A DNA stretch of 64,000 bases from Tetragonia tetragonoides (taxonomy: Eukaryota > Streptophyta > Magnoliopsida > Caryophyllales > Aizoaceae), in the NCBI GenBank assembly GCA_038025085.1, contig CM076143.1, positions 16,663,501 to 16,727,500 of the forward strand, given 5' to 3'. Below are positions 23,870 through 35,288 of this stretch, in pieces. Under the pieces are notes generated by a model. The model had not been told where the DNA came from, searched no databases, and worked only from the letters and a program-made list of their open reading frames with translations. Within the stretch, counting starts at the first letter, position 1, and each line of letters opens with the position of its first letter. A program made the position numbers and the translations under genes.

Positions 23870-25745
23870 TAAATGGTGGAAATAAAATATATTTAAATAG
23901 AATTTGAAATACATTAGTATGACTTATGTATTATTAATCATAATAAGTGATAAAAAAAATTAATATTATATTAGACTAGTCCGGCTCTAACTAGACGTTA
24001 CTGGCCATATAGTGATAATTAGTCTTAATGGTGATAAATCTCATTTGAAACATTTGAAATAGAATTTGAAATACATTAGTGACACTTATGTATTAAATCT
24101 CATAATAAGTGATAAAAAGCAATTTCAATATTGACTTACACTATTTCGGTTGTTGGCCATTATAGTGATAATCAGTCTTAATGGTGCCAAGGGTGGAGGT
24201 GAAACATTTATAAGTAGAATTTGAAATAACTTAATAATACTTATGTATTAAATCTCATAATTAATGATAAAAAGCAATTTTAATAGCATATCAGAGTAGT
24301 CCGGCTCTAATTAGATGTTGTTGGCCATTATAGTGATAATTAATCTTAAAGGTGGTAAATGGTGGAAATGAAACATTTGAAATACATTAGTGACACTTAT
24401 GTATTAAATCTCATAATAAGTAATAAAAAGCAATTTCAATATTGACTTACACTATTCCGGTAGTTGGTCATTATAGTGATAATCAGTCTTAATGGTACAA
24501 ATGGTGGAGATGAAACATTTATACATAGAATTTGAAATAACATAGTAATACATATGTATTAAATCTCATAATAAGTGATAAAAAGCAATTTCAATAGCAT
24601 AATAGAGTAGTCCGGTTCTAATTAGACGTTGTTGGCCATTATAGTGATAATCAGTCTTAATGGTGCTAATGATGGAGATGCAACATTTATAAATAGAATT
24701 TGAAATAACTTTAGTAATACTTATGTATTAAATCTCATATTAAGTGATAAAAAGCAATTTCAATAGCATATTAGAGTAGCCCGACTCTAATTAGACGTTG
24801 TTGGCTATTATAGTGATTATCAGTCTTAATGGTGGTAATGGTGGAGATGAAACATTTATAAATAGAATTTGAAATAACTTAGTAATACTTATGTATTAAA
24901 TCCCATAATAAGTGATAAAAAGCAATTTCAATAGCATGTTAGAGTAGTCCGGCTCTAATTAGACGTTATATGGCCATTATAGTGATAACTGATAATCAGT
25001 CTTAATGGTGGTGATGGTGAAATGAAATATTTGAAATAGAATTTGAAATACATTAGTAACACTTATGTATTAAATCTCATAATAAGTGATAAAAAGCAAT
25101 TTTAATAGCATATTAGAGTAGTCCGGCTCTAATTAGACGTTATTGGCCATTATAGTGATAATCAGTCTTAATGGTGGTAATGGTGAAAATGAAACATTTA
25201 TAAATAGAATTTGAAATAATTTAATAACACTTATGTATTAAATCTCATAATAAGTGATAAAAATAATTTCAATATTAACTTACACTATTCCGGCTTTAAT
25301 TAGACGTTGTTGGCCATTATAGTGATAATCAGTCTTAATGCTGGTAATGGTGAAAATTAAACATTTATAAATAGAATTAGAAATAACTTAGTAACACTTA
25401 TGTATTAAATCTCATAATAAGTGATAAAAAGCAATTTCAATAGCATATTAGAGTAGTCCGACTCTAATTAGACGTTATTGGCCATTATAGTGATAATCAG
25501 TCTTAATAGTGGTAATGGTGAAAATGAAACATTTATAAATAGAATTTGAAATAATTTAATAACACTTATGTATTAAATCTCACAATAAGTGATAAAAAGC
25601 AATTTCAATATTAACTTACACTATTCCGGCTCTAATTAGACGTTGTTGGCCATTATAGTGATAATGAGTCTTAATGATGATAATGGTGGAAATAAAACAT
25701 CTTTAAATAGAATTTGAAAAATATTAATAACACTTATGTATTAGT
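23870..25745 (+). repeat. Tandem satellite array, eleven ~168-bp monomers
   Basis: The landmark GGCCATTATAGTGATAA recurs at 24003, 24155, 24323, 24466, 24634, 24803, 24972, 25145, 25312, 25480 and 25649. Most spacings are 167-173 bp; two early ones are shorter (152, 143). Each monomer also has a GAATTTGAAATA block, CTTATGTATTAAATCTCATA and AAGTGATAAAAAGCAATTT. Two subtypes alternate irregularly, one with GTCCGGCTCTAATTAGACG and one with TTACACTATTCCGG. The array is short compared with centromeric satellites of similar length. Confidence 0.95.
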
Positions 25746-26394
25746 AAACATTAGTATTAATTTTATATAAATTTTGATGTACCATTTAAGGTTTATTATT
25801 TCAGTATTAATGGTAATATGATAATGATGCATGATTAACGGTTAGCCCATGATAATGATGGTGATAACGGTTACATCATTTAAGGTTTATTAATTCGGTA
25901 ACTAGCATTAGTTTTTGGGCTTGTTTTGACTGCCACCTATAGTTTGGGTGCAACTTTCAATGTTCTCTATAGTTAGTACCTTTAAGGATAAAATTGGTAC
26001 AATTCTAGTGGCCTTAGTATAATTTTATAGCAGTTTGTATATTATATCCCTTATAGTACATATATATAGTTCTTCTCTTACAAATTCATAAGGTGGGCGG
26101 AACTTTCAATGTTGTCTATAGTTACTTTTGACGAAAAAGTTGGTACAATTGTAGTGGCCTTAGTACAAATTTTTAGCAGTTTGTATATTACAGTCCAGTA
26201 TAGTACATATATAGTTATTGTACTACAATTTTCATTGAGTTATTTTTATATGTACATTTTGAAATTTCGAAAAGCACCCATTGACGGGTACCTTCCAAAA
26301 ACTGACCAGAACCAGCAAATACCTATGCAAATGTTTCTTTTTTAATTTTTAACTCATTTTTTCTCACTCATTAAACCGTCTGGTGGAAAAAAAA
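25746..26394 (+). repeat. GTACAA-rich module, copy 1 (internally duplicated)
   Basis: Contains GGTACAATTCTAGTGG, TTTGTATATTA and TATAGTACATATATA, with the core duplicated (25920-26075 and 26090-26240), then TTTTCTCACTCATTAAACC. Copies 2 and 3 lie at 26460-27090 and 32710-33350. It directly follows the 168-bp array. Confidence 0.8.
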
Positions 26395-27280
26395 ACTTTA
26401 TTAAATAAAATTTGAAAAACAATCAATACACTTATGTATTAGTAATCATTTAAACTTTTATCATTTTATCCAATTTAAAAAATTGAGATAGATAATTAAA
26501 TTTATTTTTTACCCTTTGTACCATTTAAGGTTCATTTTTTTTGGGAAATAATACGATAATGATGCATAGTTTATGATGATTAATGGGTAGGCTACGAAAT
26601 GTTTTCTTGTAATAGAAAATCATTTATTGAAAGACTTTCTTTTTAGGGTTGTACGAGATTTGTATTGTCAGGATTCGTTTACCACAATATAGTTCAATTT
26701 AGGATAATTTGGTACAAATCTAATACGAATAATACAAATTCTAGTAAGTAAGTTTGCTTTCGTTTTTGGGCTAGGCTGGTTAAATCTTTTTCACCGCCTA
26801 CTATAGTTAATATGAGGACAAACTTGGTACAATTCTAGTGGAGTTAGTACAAATCCATACCACTTTGTATATTATACTTATTTACAGTACATATATATAT
26901 AGGTGTATTAGTACAATCTGCATACAATTTGCTTTGTACAAATTCAAATTTGAACATTTACTCTGCTAGCTCCATTGGCGGGTGCCTCCCAAGACAGACC
27001 AACATTCAGTTGCCCCTACGCAAATGTTTCGTTTTTAAATTTTCTCTCATTTTTTCTCACTCATTAAACCAAACACACTGGCCTCCATTCACCCCACTTA
27101 TACACTATCTCTTGGTAACCAAACCATCTCATCTCACTCCTCTTACCTTCATTTTCATCCCACTTATACACAAGTACACAACCTCCTGGTAACCAAATCA
27201 TAATAAGTGATGAAAAGCAATTTTGAGAATGATTTAGACTATCCCGGCTCAACTTAGACATTATTGGCCATATAAAGTGG
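26395..27280 (+). repeat. Partial 168-bp monomer plus module copy 2 and a broken monomer
   Basis: 26395-26460 matches a monomer start; 26460-27090 is module copy 2 (GGTACAATTCTAGTGG at about 26827, TCACTCATTAAACC near 27056); 27095-27195 has a TGGTAACCAAA repeat; 27195-27280 is a monomer that breaks off after GGCCATATAAAGTGGT, where a nested insertion begins. Confidence 0.75.
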
Positions 27281-27491
27281 TGGAGGCTCCTATACAAACC
27301 CTCCTTAGAATACAAACCGTACAAACCAAATCCTGGCCATCAAAATACAATATCAATGGCTCAGATTTGCTTTGAGAAAAAAAAAACGCGCTGGGAATTA
27401 AGTGAAAAGTCAGGGATATGTTTGTCTTTTTGCGCGTCATAATCACCAATTCACCAGCATATCAAAATGCAAATCGACATTTTCAACAGGT

Positions 27492-27543
<52 letters not shown>

Positions 27544-28417
27544 ACCGTCTTTTCTCTCTCCTCTCCGGCGAGTTTGACGCCCTTTCTCTCTCCTCTCCGT
27601 CTGACTCTCTTTCTCTCTCCTCTCTCCAATCGGCGTTACGGTCTCTCTCCTCCATTTGCGGTGCCTTGCTTTCCTTTCTCTCTCCTCGTTGCTTCTTGCC
27701 TAAGAAATGCAGTGGTCGCCAACCACCTCTTAGTGGCCGGAAATCACAGATCCGAGGTCTCCGACCTCGGGCATGTGGTCTCCGACCACTAAATCATGGT
27801 CCATGACTGGCCTTCGTGTGAGTGAGGAGAGAGAAATGACCAGTGTCGAGCGTGAGGTGGGGAGGAGCCGCTGCGGGGGAGGCCGCCTGTGATGCGCTGA
27901 CACGAGGGGAACCTCTCTGGTGGCCTGGATGGATGGTGGCGGGGTTGCGGTGGGGGAAAATGGTGGAGAGAGAGTTAGAGGAGTGTGTGAGGAGACGAGA
28001 GAGGGTGAGGGAGTGGTGGACCGGTGGGCAGGTGACGTCGGTGACAGTGATGGTGGTGGTGGGATCTGGCAACAATGAGGGTGGTGGTGGGGGGGGCGAC
28101 AGTGGGTGGTGGTGGTGGGAGGAGAGAGAATTGCACATTTTTATTTTAATGAATTTGTAGTTATATTTTAATGAATTTGTAATAATATTTTAATGAATTT
28201 GTAATAATATTTTAATGAATTTGTAATTTTTTTTAATGAATTTGTTATGTTGAATGATGAATTTGTAAATAAAAAAATAAAAATAAAATATTGATGAATT
28301 TGTAATTATGGTGTAATGAATTTGCATGTTTATGTCAATTAATCTGTACTCTATTATCAATGAACTTGAGGTTTGATCACAGTTTGTATTTTTAGAAAGG
28401 GTTTGTATACTAAGGGG

Positions 28418-28420
<3 letters not shown>
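27281..28420 (+). mobile_element. TIR element, copy A
   Basis: The left end CTATACAAACCCTCCTTAGA...ACAAACCGTACAAAC is matched in inverted form on the right by CAGTTTGTATTTTTAGAAAG...GGTTTGTATACTAAG. The interior holds a (CT)n tract, a GC-rich block with GGTCTCCGACC repeats (27740-27800) and AATGAATTTGTAAT repeats (28140-28320). Copy B at 28949-29929 is the same element in reverse. ORFs inside are low-complexity and unlikely to be coding. Confidence 0.8.
27493..27541. repeat. (CT)n microsatellite
   Basis: About 24 CT dinucleotides inside TIR element A, close to its left terminus. The GA-rich stretch near the right end of copy B is the mirror position. Confidence 0.95.

Positions 28421-28484
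<64 letters not shown>
28421..28484. repeat. (TA)n microsatellite at right edge of copy A
   Basis: Thirty-two TA units abutting element A. Similar TA tracts abut both ends of copy B, suggesting that this family targets or generates TA repeats. Confidence 0.95.
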
Positions 28485-28488
<4 letters not shown>

Positions 28489-28900
28489 GTGTTTTGTTAT
28501 GACTAATGTTTCTTTCTATAGTTAGTAATCCACTTTTCTTGTCTTTTGTAATTTTTTCTGATTGTTCTTGTTCTATTAAATAAATCTCTCATTTTTTTTT
28601 CTGTCACTGAATAATTTGTCAAATTTATGAAAAGGACTGGAATGGGTGATTCATGAATCATCTTATTATTGATTCTCAAATCTTTTTTTTTTTTCACTTG
28701 ATTCGTTTCTTAATCCAAATACTAGAATTGGATTTACGATTGAAAATTGTTTTCTCATTTTTTTTAAAAGTAGAAAGTTTTGCATAATCCATTTTTTTAC
28801 TTCATTTGGTACCTTTAGAAAAAATTTTAGTTTTTCTTTGAAAATTCTTAGAACTCGTAAACACTTATTTCTAAATTTTTTTTATTTTTTTGTTTAGTTC

Positions 28901-28905
<5 letters not shown>
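28485..28905. other. AT/T-rich spacer between copies A and B
   Basis: Poly-T-rich with no gene. It contains TGATTCATGAATCA and T-runs up to about 14. Origin unknown. Confidence 0.4.

Positions 28906-28948
<43 letters not shown>
28906..28948. repeat. (TA)n microsatellite at left edge of copy B
   Basis: About 21 TA units immediately before the GGGGGAGGG that starts copy B. Confidence 0.95.
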
Positions 28949-28951
<3 letters not shown>

Positions 28952-29929
28952 GGAGGGTCAGGTACAAACCCCCCTTAGTATACAAACCGTACAAACTAAT
29001 AGAAGCCCTTATATCAGTTTGATCTAACGATCCTTATTAAACCACAAATTCATTAACATAAAATTACACCTTCAAAATAACATTTCAAATTCATTAAAAT
29101 CAAAGCACGACTTCATCAACATAAAATTACAAATTCATTAAAATCAAACCACAACTACATTAACCTAAAGTTACAAATTCATTATAGTATTACTGTAGCT
29201 TCATCACTTTTTTTTTTTTTTTTTTGTGTTTCCTTTTTTTTATTTTGCAAATTCATTACATTAATATTACAGATTCATCATTTAAGTGTTGTAAATCCAT
29301 TGTAAGCAAATTACAGATTCAACAAAAAATAAAATTAAATAAAAATAAAACACCTCACTCTCTCTCCTCCCTTCCCCAACCACCGCGGCCGCCCAATTAC
29401 CACCACCACTGACACCACCTGACCACCACAACCGTCGCCGCCATCACCACAACCCAGGCCTCCCGCCGACGATCTCATCGTGAGCTCCCCGCACCACCGC
29501 CTCCCCTCCCGCCACGCACCATCCCCACCATTAACCACCAATAAAAACTTGCTGATGTCTTTCGAAGGTCGCTGACCATGGTTCCATGGTCGGAGACCAC
29601 GTAACGGAGGTCAGAGACCTCCGATCTATGATCGCCGGCCATGGAACGATGGTTGGAGGCCGTGACTTGTGATTGTGACGAGAGAGAGAAAGAAACGAGA
29701 GAGAGAGATTCATTGCCGGAGAGAGAGTCGTCGCCGGTGAGAGGAGGTCAGGAGAGAGAGAGTGAAGAAGAGGAGGAGAATGAGGAAAATGAAGAAAAAA
29801 CAGAATTTATAGCTAGGGTTTTGGACGCGCGGAATTACAAAAATGCCCCTATTTAATATTAAAATGACCAGCGTGTCCTTGGTTTGTACGGTTTGTATTT
29901 TAAGAAGGGTTTGTACATCAGCCTTTACC
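28949..29929 (-). mobile_element. TIR element, copy B (inverted relative to A)
   Basis: Left end GGTACAAACCCCCCTTAGTA...ACAAACCGTACAAAC and right end GTTTGTACGGTTTGTATTTT...GGGTTTGTAC form terminal inverted repeats of about 35 bp. The internal order is the reverse complement of copy A: AAATTCATTA repeats on the left, the GC-rich GGTCGGAGACC block at 29570-29660 and a GA-rich stretch on the right. Flanked on both sides by TA repeats. Confidence 0.8.
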
Positions 29930-29940
29930 TATATATATAT

Positions 29941-32235
29941 TGGGTTAAAGCGCTGGTGATGTGACATGTGTCACATCCTTATTGGTTATTACATTTTTTT
30001 TGTCATTATGGCCTTTATGGTGATATTTAAATTAATGTATTAAATGTCTTATTAAAATTATCTATTTAATACTTGACCATTTTCTAATTAAATACTATTT
30101 TTGATCATCAATTTTATTAAGATTTATATTTAATGTCACCACTTTTATTGAGTTTTATAACTGTGAGTTTTATAATTGTGGGCAAAATTAAGTGTTTCAA
30201 TATATTTGTCTAATTTTAGGGGATAAGCGCGTGTAATGTGATGAGGGTCACATATAGATGTACTAATCATTTTTATTAAGCAATATATTGTGGGTATTAC
30301 GTAATAGGTGATATTTGACTAATATTTGCGGCAATAAGCGAAGGTCATATGACAACGAATATGTGACTAATATTCATTTGCCTAATTTACGGGGATAAAC
30401 ACATGTAATGTCACAATGGTCACATAAAAATACATCATTTTCAAGTTATAATATATAGTTGTGAGTATTACATGGTAGGTGATATTTGACTATTATTTGT
30501 GGGGATAATCACAGGTTAAGTGACAAATAATTAAAACACACCTGTTAAAACATGATCTTTTCCCTTGCGCATTTCAAGCTTGTCAAATCCAAAAAAATCA
30601 AACCTGTATCTTGGGATTGTGGTGGAGTCTCCTTGCACTTCTTTGACAATTGTGTTAGAGTAGAGATGCACCATTAGCTTGCTGTCAGCAACCACACGGA
30701 AGGTTTCTTTGTTGCCTTGAATAGAATTTTTTTTGATATAGTACGCTGCACCTTCCTCAAAAATGCCACGGAATTTATATGCAATGCTAGATTTTATTGT
30801 GGCATGTATGTAGTCAGACTGCAAAAAATGCGATGGAACACCCAATTTAGATCACCAAACTTATAATCGAAATTAAAACCTCTGAATTTCAAGAGAACAT
30901 ACCTTCTCATCAGTTAGCACCATGTCAACACTGATGATTTCCCTTGGATTCTTGATATTATATGCATTCCATAATCGTGAAACTCGAACTTTGATATTCC
31001 AATCATCCTTGTCGCGAGTCAAGGTGCTCAACATAACATATTTCTCGTGTCTAGTAGCAACTCATCTCCTTCAAAAACATTGTATACATATGAATATAAA
31101 TAACAAAGGAGGGTCTCCTTCACCTAAAAACCCAATACTATAAATTTCAAGTGAGACATCAACACATAGAGCTTTAAATTTTTAGAACATTTAGATAGCT
31201 AATTTACTAATAGTATCATAGTAGGAATACAAATTTTCAATGCTCAGATAGGAAAGCAACAAAAGTACTTAAATTTCATAAGTTGGTAATAAAATAACAG
31301 AGAAATTAATAATCATGCAATATCTAAAATAGTATTTCGAGATACCTGATAATTTAGATTTAATTAAGCATTGCTAATTAAAAGAGGACTTCAAAAAGGA
31401 GTATGGCAACAGAAGTTTTACTTCAAGATTTGGGAATATCATCTATCTATTAGAATAGACAGTAAACATAGCAAATACCCACGCAGACCAACAATGCTAT
31501 TTTAGAGTACTGCTTCATTTTGTTTGACAAAGATTAGCAAAAAAGGATAGATGATTTAACTCACTTTTTGCAGGGAGAAGAGGCAGATGAAGCAGAGACA
31601 GATGAAGTCATTATAAGTTGAGAGAGTTGATATCTTCTTCAACCGTCGGCAGAACAATGAGGGAATGTGGGAGATTGATTTTACCTACATCACAGGTTAA
31701 ATAGTGCTACAATTATTGATAATCGAGAAGCCGTAACTGTAATTTCATAATTAAAGGTATGAGGATGATTAACTTACCATTATTCTTCACCTCTTAAACT
31801 TCAACTTTTAATGGAGTTTTAATTCGTCTTGATTGGGAAGAGGATTGAAGTGTAACTGTTACAAAGGCAAAGGAATGGGTTGGCTCCTTTAATGGCAATT
31901 GAAAGAGTCAGCTGCAATAGGTTTTAGGGAGAGAATTACAGGGACGAAGTCGGCGGCTTCGATTTGCCAACCGAATAGAAAATATAGAAGGGATAAGAAG
32001 CCGGCCAATTTAAAGCGGAATAGATTTGGGCCCTTTAATATCCAACAATTGTTAGGCCAAAATGTCTATCATACAGCAATCCATAGAATTATAAATAGAT
32101 GGGTATTGGGCTAGCCTTTCGTGGCCTTTGTTTGTACGCCTATCATCCAAGTGCTTGATGACACTTAATAATTGTATTTCAGATTAACTCAAGCCCAACC
32201 AATGAATTTGTGACATATGTCGTGTCACCAGCGAT
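29941..32235. mobile_element. ~2.3-kb TIR element carrying an RPA70 gene fragment
   Basis: Imperfect terminal inverted repeats of about 40 bp: AAAGCGCTGGTGATGTGACA on the left and, inverted, AAATCGCTGGTGACACGACA on the right. TATATATAT lies on both sides. Subterminal repeats with GGGGATAA, TGTGAC/GTCACAT and GATATTTGACTA occur at 30220-30510. No transposase is seen; it contains a cellular gene fragment, like a Pack-MULE. A Helitron-type end lies 63 bp past its right edge, so a Helitron origin is an alternative. Confidence 0.6.
30542..31034 (-). pseudogene. Captured replication protein A 70-kDa subunit (DUF223/OB-fold) fragment
   Basis: Two minus-strand exons: 31034-30903 (MLSTLTRDKDDWNIKVRVSR, then LWNAYNIKNP, ending TDEK) and 30818-30542 (SDYIHATIKSSIAYKF ... 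YRFDFFGFDKLEM ... DHVLT), joined by an 84-nt intron with a good GTATGT donor and TTTTTTGCAG acceptor. LWNAYN and the DYIHATI strand typify the first OB-fold of plant RPA1-like proteins and of RPA homologues found in plant Helitrons. A donor-like AGGTGTGT ends the second exon and no further exon is seen, so the gene is truncated. It retains introns, so it was captured at the DNA level. Confidence 0.8.
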
Positions 32236-32263
32236 TTTATATATATTAGATATTGATATTGAT

Positions 32264-32298
32264 TTGATCGGCCGTGCGTAGCACTGATAAAGTACTAG
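32264..32298 (+). mobile_element. Helitron-type 3' terminus
   Basis: GGCCGTGCGTAGCACTG (stem GTGC/GCAC) precedes CTAG (32295-32298) and T. It resembles the ends at 6375 and 41956. Satellite sequence resumes immediately afterwards (TCACTCTTAATGATCG), so this marks the right boundary of the nested insertion. Confidence 0.65.
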
Positions 32299-32710
32299 TC
32301 ACTCTTAATGATCGTAGTAGTTTAGACTAACTTTGTTAACTAAAATTTGAAAAACACTCACTAGACTTATGTAATAGTAATCATAATAAGAGATGAAAAG
32401 CAACTTCGAAAGTGATATAGACTATCTCGGCTCAACTTAGTCGTTATTGGCCATATAAAGTGGTAATCACTCTCAATGATCGTAATGGTTTAGACTAACT
32501 TTGTTAATTAGAATTTGAAAAACACTCATAGACTTATGTAATAGTAATCATAATAAGTGATGAAAAGTAACTTGGAGAGTGATTTAGACTATCCCGACTC
32601 AACTTAAACGTTATTGGCCATATAAAGTGGTAATCACTCTCAATGGTCAAAATAGTGTAGACTAAAGTTTGTTAAATAGAATTTAAAATAAACTAGATAG
32701 ACTTGTGTAA
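32299..32710 (+). repeat. 168-bp satellite monomers resuming after the insertion
   Basis: About two and a half diverged monomers with AAAACACTC, ACTTATGTAATAGTAATCAT, AAGTGATGAAAAG and GTTATTGGCCATATAAAGTG (near 32443 and 32617). They continue the monomer broken at 27280. Confidence 0.85.
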
Positions 32711-33350
32711 TAGTAACCATAATGAATTTTTTCATTTTATCCAATTAAAAAACTAAATTAGATAATTATAGACATTTTTACTCTTGAATGTACTATTTAA
32801 GGTTTATTTTTGGGAAAATAATACGAAAAATGATGCTTAATTGTGATTAACGGGTAGGTTATGAAAGATTCCCTTTCCTTATAAAAAAAACAAATGTATT
32901 GAAACATTCCTCTTTTTGGGTTGGACCAAGATTTTTTCAATTTTGAATAAGTTGGTACAACTCTAAAACAAATAGTACAATTTCTAGTAAGTTAGTATAC
33001 ATAAGTTTGCTTCGGTTTTTGGGATGTGTGGACCTTTCAATGCTTAAATTTTATCTTATTTACCACTAACTTTAGCTCAATTAAGGAAAAACTGGTACAA
33101 TTCTAGTGGTTAGTACAAAGTCTATACCATTTTGTATATTACACTTCTTTATAGTACATAGATAGGCGTTATAGTACAATTTTCATACAATTTGTTTTGT
33201 ACAAGCTAAGATTTGAACATTTACTCCTCTCCCTCTAGTGGTGGGTACCTCCCAAGAACCGACCAACTTTTGATTGCCCTTATATAAATGCTTTTTTTTT
33301 ACTCTCATATTTTCTCTCTCATTTACCAAATCAATACACCCCCATTTCGA
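32711..33350 (+). repeat. GTACAA-rich module, copy 3
   Basis: Carries GGTACAATTCTAGTGG (about 33093), TTTGTATATTACAC, TATAGTACATAG, GTGGGTACCTCCCAAGA and TCTCTCTCATTTACCAAATC in the same order as copies 1 and 2. Confidence 0.8.
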
Positions 33351-33370
33351 AAAAAAGAGTTGTTAATGGG

Positions 33371-33670
33371 TTTAAACATGACATGCTAATGACATTATTC
33401 AGGACCTGCTAATGGCTTCATTCACGACTTGCTAATGCCTTCATTCACGACCTGCTAATGACTTCATTGCTAGCATTATTCAATACCCGCTAATGGTTTC
33501 ATTCAGTAGCTGCTAATGGCATTAATCACGACCTGCTAATGGCTTTAATCACCAACTGCTAATTACATTAATCACCACCTGCTAATGGCATTAATCACGA
33601 CCTGGTCATGAAATCCACCACTGGTCATGTCATTAACCACTAACTGCAAATGGAATTATCCACCATCTAG
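33371..33670 (+). repeat. Degenerate minisatellite, right copy
   Basis: Repeats of CACGACCTGCTAATGGCATT with spacers such as ATTCA/AATCA, about 12-13 units. Same family and orientation as 22470-22880. Confidence 0.88.
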
Positions 33671-35202
33671 GGTTAGCAACTAAACCCCCCAAAAACGTAG
33701 ATTTTCAAAACCAAACTTTAAAGAGCAGGCTAAAGGGTCACCCACTTACCCAGATTTGAAAAAAATCAAGCCGCTTGATATCCAAAGTTGCAAAAAATTC
33801 AAAGGCTAAGACTGAATAGCAACCAAATGATAGAAATGAGGGATGAGAAACCATTTCGATCTTGGAATTTAATTCAACTCATATCTCACTAATTATTGAA
33901 ACAAGTATGGCAACTAAGCCTAGAACATAGATTCCTGAAAGTAGAAGGAGTCTAAGCCAAGAAGAAAGGGCTTTTAGAATTTTTTTCTTATGGAGGTGGT
34001 GGCTAGGCCAAAGAAGGGGGGCTTTGCGATGACAGAGAGAATGGTTTGAGGGTTTGGTTGCTTTAGAACATATGTGAAATGCTCACTTAATCCCTCACTT
34101 AGTTTTTCAAATCAGCACACCTAAATCGTACTAAAACAGATGTGTCATGCCAATTTTGCCTTGGAAGACAATTTTTGTTGTCTTCCCTTAAGACTCCAAG
34201 AATTCGCGTAAAAAATTGAGTCATTGATTCTCCTGATAGGCTACAATTACCGCGAGCAAACATAAAACATTCTAATAACAGACATGAGGAAGACATTTTT
34301 CCTATGCTAATAATACTTGAATTTGCTCTGCTATTTTGCCGAAGCATGACTGAGGAAGAGTTTCGGGGCTTAAAACAAAAAACAAAATATGCTGATGTCA
34401 GAGCATACTATACAAAAACCAAAGTGTATTCACATGTTCTTCTAAACACGTGAAAGTATATTGTAATTCATTTATCCCAGAGAGGGTAAAGTAAAAGCGT
34501 GTTTAATTAGATCAACACTTCCCCAAAAAAAGTTTCAAAGAAAACGCGGAAAAGCTACAAACATGTTCATAAAGAAACAATAAAACTAAAGGCGAGTTTA
34601 GTTCAACACTTTCCTAAAACAAGTTCTTAAAAAAATATGGAAAAGCTACAAATATCCTATTTAAAATATTAATGTAGGTGTCTGCTGTGGTGCTAGCAAA
34701 TGTTCAATCCAAACCTCTCCTTAATTTCCTCTTCTCAACTTTCAATGTGGTTTGAGTATTCACCTTTTACTCTCCTCACAACACATAAAGAAATTTTGAG
34801 ATCACGCCTAATAAGGAAAACATATATTCTTCAACTCAATATGGAAACAAGCAAAAACAAAAAGTATAGATCATGAAAAAATATGAAACTTACCATTTTC
34901 CGTGTAAAATAAAGAAGTAAAAAGTGAAAAAAAGGAAACAAAATAAAGCATGAAAAAATTCATTGTAATTTGTACCGCTCCTTTCAAGATTGAGAAACAA
35001 CATAAAGACAAGAAAGACAGCTAAAATAGTCAAGGAAAAAAAAAACAAAAGGCCTTCAAATATTAGAACACACGATGATACGAAGAAAGGAAAGAAATGG
35101 GAAAAACAATATTCTTCCTTATATTCCCTTTTTTTTGAATGAGTGTTTATTCGTGATAGGCTAACAAAATTTAATACAAGACAATTGATTTTATATACTA
35201 GG
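33671..35202. other. Intergenic, with a ~60-bp direct repeat at 34497-34560 and 34592-34655
   Basis: No gene supported. The two direct-repeat units share TTTAATTAGATCAACACTT-like sequence and GGAAAAGCTACAAA. The minus-strand ORF at 34099-34347 has a segment faintly like copia gag, but too weak to call. Confidence 0.45.
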
Positions 35203-35260
35203 AGTCCCACATCGAAAACATAAGTAAGAATCAAGCTTGAAATTAAAAGAGATATAAAAA
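35203..35260 (+). promoter_or_regulatory. snRNA-type promoter 1: USE plus TATA
   Basis: AGTCCCACATCG (35203-35214) is a perfect match to the plant snRNA upstream sequence element RTCCCACATCG. TATAAAAA follows at 35253 after a 38-bp spacer. Pol II-type plant snRNA promoters use about 33-34 bp and Pol III types about ten fewer. The U2-like body begins at about 35289. Confidence 0.75.
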
Positions 35261-35288
35261 CTAAAGGCTTAAAGTGCTAAAGAAAAGC

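Noticed and set aside
27402..28160. Overlapping 105-134-aa ORFs on both strands
   Set aside because: Low-complexity translations of (CT)n and GC-rich transposon DNA in TIR element A, open on both strands; no family resemblance.
29335..29856. ORFs of 60-71 aa in copy B
   Set aside because: Same low-complexity transposon sequence as copy A, reversed.
34099..34347. Minus-strand 82-aa ORF with a segment recalling copia gag (GESMTQFFTRILGV)
   Set aside because: The similarity is a few residues only and no neighbouring gag-pol is present.
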